Of a DNA stretch of 64,000 nucleotides, positions 50,878 to 57,847 are shown piece by piece. Made by a program: the position numbers and the translations under genes. Location of the stretch: positions 124,001 to 188,000 of the forward strand of contig JADJXK010000002.1 in the NCBI GenBank assembly GCA_016710325.1, given 5' to 3'. Origin of the DNA: Candidatus Leptofilum proximum (lineage in GTDB: Bacteria; Chloroflexota; Anaerolineae; Promineifilales; Promineifilaceae). Each line of letters opens with the position of its first letter. Within the stretch, counting starts at the first letter, position 1. The notes under the pieces are model-generated. The model was not told where the DNA came from. It made no database searches and saw nothing but the letters and a program-made list of their open reading frames with translations.

Positions 50878-52368
50878 CTATTCCTCCGGTTTCAACACAA
50901 ACATCTCCCCATTCCATTTGTAAATTTGTTCCTGCAAATCTAATTCATACCACCAACAAAATTCGGCCGGGTCTGGGTAGATGTTCTCATAAACCTTGCA
51001 ATTTGACCCTTCGGTTACATATCCACTCCCAGTGAGAATTTCAAGCTGGCCATCTTTGTCAATATCATCCAAACGAACTCCGAATAAATCTGAGCGAATA
51101 ATAACTCCCACAGCATTTGCAATTTGGGTGGCTTCTTGCTCCTCAAACTCATATGCTAACAGCTGCTGCGTTCCTAAACCTGTAGCTAGAACAACCAGTT
51201 CTTCTGTCCCGTCGCTTGTGATGTCTTGCCAAAAAATCTTGGTGAAATCTGGTAGGCACTCAAAAGACTCGCCTATTGGCTTATCATTGAGGTTGAGTGT
51301 GCAACGAAAAATAGGGCGATAACTATCGGACTCATCGAGTTCTGAAGTGATTGTTGCCGTGCCATATGTTTGACTGCCTGCAGATAGAACAGAGTCAGAT
51401 GTGACTGTGTACGCTGGCTCAAGAACATTTTCAGAGATTTTGTCAAAAAAAGTGCCATTCCAGGTATAGGTTTTCATCGTGGAGGTAAAGACGCGTTGGG
51501 AAGACGAAATATGCCCATATCCTTTTACATCTGGAGCATAAAATGATTCATTGATAACTGCGAAGCTTGGATTACCTTCCTCATCAAGACTTCTTTCAGT
51601 GATAGTTGTAACTAGGCCGATGCTGGTGTAGTTGGAAAGTTGTCCCGTAATTCCCCACCACGCGACATTGCAAGATGTCTGACAATGGATCACGTAACGT
51701 GTCCAGGCAGTTTCAAGAAACCCGGTACCACCTGTATCACTTTTAAAATCAAAAATTACTTCAGGGTTGGCATCGTTTGTCCAATCTTCAAATTTCACGC
51801 GTAACCCCGGTGAATATTTTGCACCGTCCATGATGACAAGCGGAGTACCGTATTGCTCACCATCCCACAAGCTGACCACAACAAAACCGTTGTTCCAAAG
51901 AAAGGGGAACATGTCAGCCAAGATTAAATCGCTTTCTCCATCCCCGTTGACATCCTCGTAAAATATTTCTGTATGTTCGGTTAAGTCATTCTCCGTGAAG
52001 TAATCACTTAGTGAGACAAGTTCCAAGCCGCGATCCGGATAGAAAAACAATACTGGAGACTGTGTCAAAAACGTCTCAATTTCTGCCAATGTTGATTTCC
52101 TCTGGGTTAGTGAAAAAGAGGGTGTGGGAACGGCCGTTGCAGTAGCTGTGGTCGTTGGCGTTGATATAGTTGTAGGGGACGGCTCTAACCTTGGTGTGTT
52201 TGTTGGGTCAGTTGTGGCTTGAACGGCCGTCTCCATCCCCAATTCAACTTGTGGTGTAGAAACGGCCGTTTCTGTTGGTTCAACACTTGGCGCATCAGAC
52301 TGGCAGCCAACAAGCAATCCCCAAACAAGAAACAAGAAGGCTGTTGAAACTGTCAGTTTGAGCTTCAT
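50878..52368 (-). CDS. Lipoprotein with VCBS/FG-GAP-like repeats
   Basis: 496 residues. The lipoprotein signal (LLVGC, Cys22) is followed by a Thr/Pro-rich linker (~25-85). A largely beta domain then carries Ca-binding-like repeats YEDVNGDGESDLILADM and LDDIDKDGQLEILTGS, the kind seen in VCBS or integrin-like propellers. Several Cys may form disulfides. The function is unknown. Three octamer sites (52130, 52223, 52262) all lie in the linker while the 1.2-kb folded part has none. It starts three bases after the next gene's stop. Confidence 0.78.
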   Translation of the reverse strand: MKLKLTVSTAFLFLVWGLLVGCQSDAPSVEPTETAVSTPQVELGMETAVQATTDPTNTPRLEPSPTTISTPTTTATATAVPTPSFSLTQRKSTLAEIETFLTQSPVLFFYPDRGLELVSLSDYFTENDLTEHTEIFYEDVNGDGESDLILADMFPFLWNNGFVVVSLWDGEQYGTPLVIMDGAKYSPGLRVKFEDWTNDANPEVIFDFKSDTGGTGFLETAWTRYVIHCQTSCNVAWWGITGQLSNYTSIGLVTTITERSLDEEGNPSFAVINESFYAPDVKGYGHISSSQRVFTSTMKTYTWNGTFFDKISENVLEPAYTVTSDSVLSAGSQTYGTATITSELDESDSYRPIFRCTLNLNDKPIGESFECLPDFTKIFWQDITSDGTEELVVLATGLGTQQLLAYEFEEQEATQIANAVGVIIRSDLFGVRLDDIDKDGQLEILTGSGYVTEGSNCKVYENIYPDPAEFCWWYELDLQEQIYKWNGEMFVLKPEE

Positions 52369-52371
52369 TGT

Positions 52372-53769
52372 TTATCCTGTATAGCTAATCTTGAAGATGA
52401 TCCCGGTGGCCCAATCGGCCACGTAGAGGCTGCCGTCCGGGCCGGTGACTACGTCGATGGGGGCGGCGAAGCCGGTGGCAAAGTTCACCGGGGCCGACGA
52501 GCCGCCCGCGCCGATGTGCATGATCTTTTGCGCCCCAGGGAAGGCGCTCCACAAAGCCACAAAGATGGCGTTGTTGTAGCCGGGGAACTGCGTGCCGTTG
52601 TACACCGCCACGCCGGTGGGCGATGAGCTGGGGGCAAACGTGGCCAGCGGCGGAATGACTGTCACGCCGGGCGGCGGACTAAAACAAACGTCGCAGTCGT
52701 AGTACGGGTAGCCGTGAATGCCGCCGGGGACCACGCGGTGCAGCCGTTCCGGCGGGTCGAAGTCTGGGGTGTTGTCGCTGGCCCACAGCTGGCCAAAGCT
52801 GTCCCAGGCGATGTCGTACGGGTTGCGGAAGCCGGTGGCGTAAACGGATACTTCGCCAGTGTCCGGGTTGAAGCGCAAAATGGCGGCTTCGTACGGATGC
52901 ATTTCATCGATTTGCCCGGCGTTGGGCCCTTCCAAAATTTCACCGTGATCGGCCCGCGCGCCGACGCCGACGTAGCCATAACCATCGGGGCCAAAGGCGA
53001 TGCCGTTGGCCGAATGGAAGAAGGTGTAACAGCAGGGCAGCCCGCCGATGAGCTGGCCGCGATTGACAACCGTGACCTGCGCCTCGCCGCCGATGTTTTC
53101 ATCCCGCACGCGGCTGGAGACGTAGAGCTGGTTGGTGCCGGGGCGGAAGGCGATACCTGTGGGCACGGTAAAACCGCCCACGTAAGTGCTGACCCCGCCG
53201 GAACTGTCCATCTTGTAGATGGTGCCTGCCTGCACAGCGATGTAAAGCTGTCCATCCACCGGGCTAAAGGTGATGCTGGTGGGTTGGCCTTCGACACGGC
53301 CGTAATACGACACGTCAAAACCAGCCGGTACTTTAATGCGGTTTTCCCAGCCAGCCACGTCGGTGTTGGCCGGGTAGTTGGCATCGGTGGGGGCAGTGAC
53401 GCCTTCGGGGTTGGCTGGTGGTGCGGCTGGGGGCGGGTTGGTTGGAGTGCCGTCAACGGCCGTTGGTTGCGCATCAACCGCGGTGGGCTCAGGCTCAGTG
53501 GCCGTAGGCTCGGCAGCGGTGGTTGTTGGCTCGGCATCGTTCGTGGCCGTGGGTTGGCTGGTGGCCGTGGCCGGTTCGGGGGCCGGTGTGTTGGTGGCGG
53601 GAACGGCCGTATTGGTGGCGGTGGGACCGGCCGTGTTGGTGGCTGTGGCCGCGATGGCTACCTCCGTCGTGGGTGGGGCTGTTGGCGTTGGAATTACCGT
53701 TTCTGCGCCACCGCAGCTAATGACAAGGGTGATCAGGAGCAACAGTAAAAACATACGAAATCTATTCAT
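52372..53769 (-). CDS. Lipoprotein with PQQ/NHL-type propeller (sorbosone-dehydrogenase-like)
   Basis: 465 residues. The signal has lipobox VISC (Cys19), with a long Thr/Pro/Ala linker (~25-125). A beta-propeller domain begins GRVEGQPTSITFSPVDGQLY and contains GTIYKMDSSGGV, FHSANGIAFGPDGYGYVGVG, GFRNPYDIAWDSFGQLWASD and GPDGSLYVADW. These are typical of PQQ-dependent sugar/sorbosone dehydrogenases and NHL propellers. The catalytic His/Arg set cannot be confirmed from reading, so it could be a binding protein. It acts on the outer face of the membrane. The downstream lipoprotein gene is nearly contiguous. Confidence 0.78.
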   Translation of the reverse strand: MNRFRMFLLLLLITLVISCGGAETVIPTPTAPPTTEVAIAATATNTAGPTATNTAVPATNTPAPEPATATSQPTATNDAEPTTTAAEPTATEPEPTAVDAQPTAVDGTPTNPPPAAPPANPEGVTAPTDANYPANTDVAGWENRIKVPAGFDVSYYGRVEGQPTSITFSPVDGQLYIAVQAGTIYKMDSSGGVSTYVGGFTVPTGIAFRPGTNQLYVSSRVRDENIGGEAQVTVVNRGQLIGGLPCCYTFFHSANGIAFGPDGYGYVGVGARADHGEILEGPNAGQIDEMHPYEAAILRFNPDTGEVSVYATGFRNPYDIAWDSFGQLWASDNTPDFDPPERLHRVVPGGIHGYPYYDCDVCFSPPPGVTVIPPLATFAPSSSPTGVAVYNGTQFPGYNNAIFVALWSAFPGAQKIMHIGAGGSSAPVNFATGFAAPIDVVTGPDGSLYVADWATGIIFKISYTG

Positions 53770-53853
53770 CGATAAAAAACCTCATAGTTTGTGAATTTCT
53801 GAACGAATCAGAGCGCCTGATTTTTACCTCGTTTTGGCAAAAAACGCGATTTT

Positions 53854-54492
53854 TTATGCCGGGGAAGAGGAAAGTGGAACGCAAAACGAGAACTGTTTAT
53901 AGCTGTGGGCTTCACCGACCTCCAGCACACCGTCGTGCTGGCGCACAATCTCGCCGCTGAGCTCGACCAGACGGTCGGCTCTTTCCTGTGCGGGCGTCAG
54001 GCTGAGGATCGTAAAGCAGAGTTTGTTGGCTAGGGTGTAGGTATGGATGGCGGGAAGCTCACCTGGAATAGTTTCTGGCCACTGTTTGATATCACCCACG
54101 GCAAGCAAAGCCAGCGTGGCGGAAAGGGTATGCACACTTACCATCAACATCGGATCGCCGTCAGTGGTAATGGTGACGGAGTCGAGATCGTAGGTGTTTT
54201 TGAGAGTCCGTTTGGCGTTGCCCAAAATTTCCGATAGGGGGATGGCTTCTGGCGCTTCAGAGGAAAAAGCGATTTGGCTGAACAGCATCAACCGGTTGGT
54301 CTGATCGAGCAGGCGGGTGGTGGATTGTTCAATGATTTCGACGAAAGCGCGCTGATCGTCTGTGAGCGGGTCAGAAAGATTTTGCAGCAAGATGGCGGTG
54401 GCAGACCGGATGTTGCTGAGTGGGGTGCGCAAGTCATGGTTGATGGCGTGCAGGAGCTGTTCTAGCTGCTGGCTGTTGTCCCGATCAGTCAT
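53854..54492 (-). CDS. HisKA-only histidine-kinase-like protein
   Basis: 212 residues. The N-terminal dimerisation domain is clear: LHAINHDLRTPLSNIRSATA with the phosphoacceptor His in INHDLRTPL. The rest (~75-212) aligns in layout with an ATPase domain, but the N box and the DxGxG and GxG boxes are not visible. No sensor domain precedes it. It may be a degenerate kinase or a His phosphotransfer protein. It overlaps the dtd stop by eight bases, and no response-regulator gene is adjacent. Confidence 0.72.
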   Translation of the reverse strand: MTDRDNSQQLEQLLHAINHDLRTPLSNIRSATAILLQNLSDPLTDDQRAFVEIIEQSTTRLLDQTNRLMLFSQIAFSSEAPEAIPLSEILGNAKRTLKNTYDLDSVTITTDGDPMLMVSVHTLSATLALLAVGDIKQWPETIPGELPAIHTYTLANKLCFTILSLTPAQERADRLVELSGEIVRQHDGVLEVGEAHSYKQFSFCVPLSSSPA

Positions 54493-54937
54493 GAGTGGCT
54501 TCCTTTTCCAGCATCAGGGTGACGGGTCCATCGTTGTGAATGGCGACCTGCATCATGGCGCCAAACTGGCCGGTGGCGACGGTGAGCCCGGCCTGGCGCA
54601 GCTGTTGACAGAAGTAATCGACCAGCGGTTCGGCCTGTTCCGGGCGGGCGGCGGCGGTGAAAGACGGCCGTTTTCCCCGGCGCGCATCGCCATAGAGCGT
54701 GAACTGAGACACCACCAATACGCTGCCATCCACGTCAGCCAATCCCAGGTTCATCTTGTCGGCGGCATCTTCAAACAGGCGCAGCCCGGCAATTTTGTTG
54801 GCCAGCCAGTCCGCCTCAGCGGTGGTGTCGCTGTGGGTCACCCCCAGCAGGATGACAAAACCACGTTCGATCTGGCCGGTGATACGGCCGTTAACGGTGA
54901 CGCTGGCGGAAGAGACTCGTTGCAGTAAGGCGCGCAT
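54485..54937 (-). CDS. dtd: D-aminoacyl-tRNA deacylase
   Basis: 150 residues, the normal family length. It removes D-amino acids wrongly attached to tRNA. MRALLQRVSSASVTV is the standard start. The chiral pocket is formed by SQFTLYGDARRGKRPSF, and the cross-subunit Gly-cisPro motif is in NDGPVTLML. Two octamers occur (54665, 54884). It is cotranscribed with the HisKA-only gene, and the IS lies just upstream. Confidence 0.96.
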   Translation of the reverse strand: MRALLQRVSSASVTVNGRITGQIERGFVILLGVTHSDTTAEADWLANKIAGLRLFEDAADKMNLGLADVDGSVLVVSQFTLYGDARRGKRPSFTAAARPEQAEPLVDYFCQQLRQAGLTVATGQFGAMMQVAIHNDGPVTLMLEKEATHD

Positions 54938-54977
54938 ATTTGGGACAAGGACAGTTAAAAAGTGAAAAGTAAAAAGT

Positions 54978-55977
54978 AGAGTTGTTCCTAATTAAAAAAC
55001 GGGTAAATTCCAGCCAATTCAGCTGGAGAAAACTAAATGAGCCTACAAATTCGTGATGATCGTCATATGCGTGCTTTAACCGGCGTATCAGAAACACAAT
55101 TCGAGATTTTACTAGAAGTATTTTTCATGACTTACACCAAGATGCAATGGCAAGCCTATCAAGACGGTAGCGCAGCCGGTGTGCGTCAACGGCGTCCAGG
55201 CGGTGGCCGAAAAGGTGCTTTGCCCACGATGCGAGATAAATTGTTGTTTCTGCTCTACTATTTCAAGGTTTATCCCACCTTCGATGTGTTAGGCACTCAA
55301 TTCAACATGGCCCGGTCCAAAGCGAATGAAAACCTGTATAAGTTAGTCCCTGTTTTATATCAAACCCTGGTTCACCTGGAGGTCATGCCCCCTCGTGAGT
55401 TTGCCACGCCAGACGATTTACTCGAAGCACTGGCTGGTATGGACACGATTCTGATTGATGTCACCGAAAGGAGCTATCGCCGTCCCCAGGATAACCAAGA
55501 GCAGCGTGAACATTACAGTGGCAAAAAAAGACACACGCTTAAAAACACGGTGATAACGGCTTTGAACAAAACGATTCTTTTCCTGGGACGGACCTTTGCC
55601 GGACATGTTCATGATTACACCATGCTTAAAGAGGAGTTTCCGCCAGAACAAGCTTGGTTTGAATTCATGGCAGTCTTAGTTGATTTAGGCTATCAGGGCA
55701 TTCTCGCCGATTATGTGGGAGAAGAGATTCATATCCCCCACAAAAAGCCACGTAAAAGTAAGAAGAACCCTGTGACCACCTTATCAACCGAACAAAAAGC
55801 TGACAATAAAGCGTTGAGTCAAATCAGAATATTGGTTGAAAACGCGATCTGTGGTTTGAAGCGATACAATATTCTTGTGCATCGATTTCGTAACCACAGA
55901 AAGTCTTTTGAGGATGACGTGATTGGCATTGCCGCTGGTCTCTGGAACTTCAATCTCAATTATTAAGGAACAACTCT
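54978..55977. mobile_element. Insertion sequence, IS5-like, about 1000 bp
   Basis: Terminal inverted repeats AGAGTTGTTCCT (54978-54989) and AGGAACAACTCT (55966-55977) bracket one complete transposase gene. AGT stands at both outer flanks (54975-54977, 55978-55980) and is a candidate 3-bp target duplication. The element has a lower GC content than its neighbours and no ACGGCCGT. Confidence 0.85.
55037..55966 (+). CDS. IS5-type transposase (DDE_Tnp_4)
   Basis: 309 residues. The N-terminal helical HTH_Tnp_4-like part is followed by the DDE catalytic domain. The first Asp is in TILIDVTERSY, the second in VLVDLGYQGI, and the Glu is in ILVENAICGLKRYN. The intact frame, the full-length product and the perfect terminal repeats all suggest an active or recently active element. 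The TAA stop falls at 55964-55966, right where the right inverted repeat begins. Confidence 0.92.
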   Translation: MSLQIRDDRHMRALTGVSETQFEILLEVFFMTYTKMQWQAYQDGSAAGVRQRRPGGGRKGALPTMRDKLLFLLYYFKVYPTFDVLGTQFNMARSKANENLYKLVPVLYQTLVHLEVMPPREFATPDDLLEALAGMDTILIDVTERSYRRPQDNQEQREHYSGKKRHTLKNTVITALNKTILFLGRTFAGHVHDYTMLKEEFPPEQAWFEFMAVLVDLGYQGILADYVGEEIHIPHKKPRKSKKNPVTTLSTEQKADNKALSQIRILVENAICGLKRYNILVHRFRNHRKSFEDDVIGIAAGLWNFNLNY

Positions 55978-56046
55978 AGTTATTAATCTGGTTTCATAGG
56001 CTTCAGCCCGAGCCCTCAGCATTTTAGGCTAAATGGTGGTATTCGT

Positions 56047-57774
56047 CTACGGTAAAACGGCATAAATGGTGATGGATTTGCTGCGGTAGACGGGTGCCAG
56101 GTAACTGGCATTTGCCGGATCAAAGCTGCCCAACTCCTTTTCGCGGGGGCCAAACCAGACGTAATCGATGTTGAATTCTTTGAGCAGATTTTGCCGCCAG
56201 TCGTGGCTGGTGGCGGGGTTGAAAAATTGGTTTACGGCCGTTTCCTTCCCCGCAAAGTCCACCGTTTCTGCCCAATGCCCTAGCATGACGCGCTGCCCGG
56301 CCTGGGCCGCCACAAAGTTGCCCGTCTGGTAGCTGCCGAGGATGACGGCCGTTCCTGCCGCATTTTCGCGCAGCCAGCTAGCTGCTTCTACCTCCGCTGC
56401 CGGGCGGAAGAAGAGGTCCGGCTGCGTCAGCGCGGCAATGCGGGTAACGTCCAGCCAGAGGTAGAAGTTGGACAGGCTCATCCCCAGCAGGAAGAGCATG
56501 ATGACAAAGCGGCGCAGTTTGGCGGTTTCGTAGCGGGGGTGGGTGATGATTTTTTGCCAGAGACGGCCGTTTTGCCAGCGCGGCAGCACCACCTGCACAA
56601 ATCCAGCCGTGGCCAGCACCGCCAGCGGCACGTGCACCCCCTGGATAAAACGGCGCTGCGGGTTCAGCGGCGAGTAGAGCAGCAGGGCCGCCGTCAAAAT
56701 CCAGAGCCATAGAATGGTGAACGACGGCCGTTTTTCAGGGCGCCGCCACCAAAACAGCCCGGCCAGCAGCAGCAGCGGCCCAAAGGCGAGCAGGTAGTGG
56801 GGCCACGGCGCGGCCGGTGTGCCTGCCTGGGCATCCCACAGCCGGAACACCTCGTTGCTGCGCCAGACGGAGAGGTAGTAGAAGTAGAGCGGCGTGGGAA
56901 TGAGGAACATCGTGGCAATTTGCCAGCCAGCCCGCCACAAAATCTGGCGCTGCTGCCAGACCAGATAGCTGTAAAAAAGAACGGCCGTACCCGCCACAAT
57001 GTAAATCAAAAATGGATACGCCACCCCCAGCAGCACATTCGCCAGCCCCGCCAAAACAGCCCAGCCCCAAGTGGGATTTTCTTTTGCCGCGAATTGCGCG
57101 AATTGACGCGGATTAGGATGGTCTTCTCCGTGCCGGCAATCTGCGATTGCATGCGCCTTTGCGTGAAGTTCCTGCCCGCCAATTTTTTTCAACACCAGGA
57201 CGTCGAGCAGGATGACGGCCGTTCCCAGCGAAATGTGTGGGAAGGTCAGTGTCGTAAAAAAGAGGTGTGCGCCGGGCTGCTTAAAATCGACGGGAAAGGC
57301 GCCCAGCCAATAGTTTTGGCCCAGCACAAACAGCAGCCAGCCCAGGCCGGAACCGTACAGCGCCAGCAGGTACGCCGTCCAGCGGGAGCGCCGGTCGGGC
57401 AAAAAGGCGGCGACAAAACAAAAGGTGGTGAGGAAGAGGATGATGCTGGACACAAAACGGCTGCCGTGCCAGACGGCCGTTAACGACACACCCAACGCCC
57501 GCGCCAGCTGCCCCAGCCAGACGTAAAAAAGACCCACACCCGCCGCCGCGTGTGGCTCCGGCGTGAAGGGAATGGTGTACAGCCACGCGCCGTCAAACCC
57601 TTGCAGCATCTTGGCCCAGTACGTTTGGGCATCCTCTGGATTCATGATGAGCTGCATGTAGACCAGCCCGTCTGCCGCCAGCAGGTTGCCCAGCCAGTAG
57701 GGGATGAGGGCGAGTACGGCCGTTGCCAGGGCCACGGCCAACGCTGTTAACCATTCTCGTCGCGAAATTGTCAT
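56047..57774 (-). CDS. Polytopic membrane protein (GT39-like), unassigned
   Basis: 575 residues, about ten membrane helices, starting RREWLTALAVALATAVLALI, with a soluble C-terminal part (DYVWFGPREKELGSFDP). Its layout follows dolichyl-phosphate-mannose glycosyltransferases, with the outward loop GVGLFYVWLG and a Trp-rich PWPHYLLAFG. I cannot assign the donor. A segment KAHAIADCRHGEDHPNPRQF (~213-232) in a loop is encoded by a CGCGAATT-type repeat at 57076-57170 and is probably an insertion. It begins the run of related membrane genes. Confidence 0.7.
   Translation of the reverse strand: MTISRREWLTALAVALATAVLALIPYWLGNLLAADGLVYMQLIMNPEDAQTYWAKMLQGFDGAWLYTIPFTPEPHAAAGVGLFYVWLGQLARALGVSLTAVWHGSRFVSSIILFLTTFCFVAAFLPDRRSRWTAYLLALYGSGLGWLLFVLGQNYWLGAFPVDFKQPGAHLFFTTLTFPHISLGTAVILLDVLVLKKIGGQELHAKAHAIADCRHGEDHPNPRQFAQFAAKENPTWGWAVLAGLANVLLGVAYPFLIYIVAGTAVLFYSYLVWQQRQILWRAGWQIATMFLIPTPLYFYYLSVWRSNEVFRLWDAQAGTPAAPWPHYLLAFGPLLLLAGLFWWRRPEKRPSFTILWLWILTAALLLYSPLNPQRRFIQGVHVPLAVLATAGFVQVVLPRWQNGRLWQKIITHPRYETAKLRRFVIMLFLLGMSLSNFYLWLDVTRIAALTQPDLFFRPAAEVEAASWLRENAAGTAVILGSYQTGNFVAAQAGQRVMLGHWAETVDFAGKETAVNQFFNPATSHDWRQNLLKEFNIDYVWFGPREKELGSFDPANASYLAPVYRSKSITIYAVLP
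57076..57116. repeat. CGCGAATT-type units inside the membrane-protein gene
   Basis: GCCGCGAATTGCGCGAATTG and GACGCGGATT units on the plus strand. Related units are at 45174-45205. They are translated in frame within the GT39-like gene. Confidence 0.7.
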
Positions 57775-57785
57775 CTTGTTTTGGT

Positions 57786-57847
57786 GGGAGATTGGAGACT
57801 GGAGATTGGAGATTTTTCAGTCTCTAATCTCCAATCTCTAATCTCCA
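57786..57847. repeat. GGAGATT-type iterated hairpin
   Basis: Left arm GGAGATTGGAGACTGGAGAT, right arm AATCTCCAATCTCTAATCTCC. The DUF2079 gene's last codon (GAT) and its TAG stop come from this repeat. Confidence 0.9.

Noticed and set aside
53378..53794. Plus-strand frame rich in Val/Ala/Gly opposite the lipoprotein linker
   Set aside because: It is the mirror of the Thr/Pro-rich coding repeat on the minus strand and has no start signal or domain.
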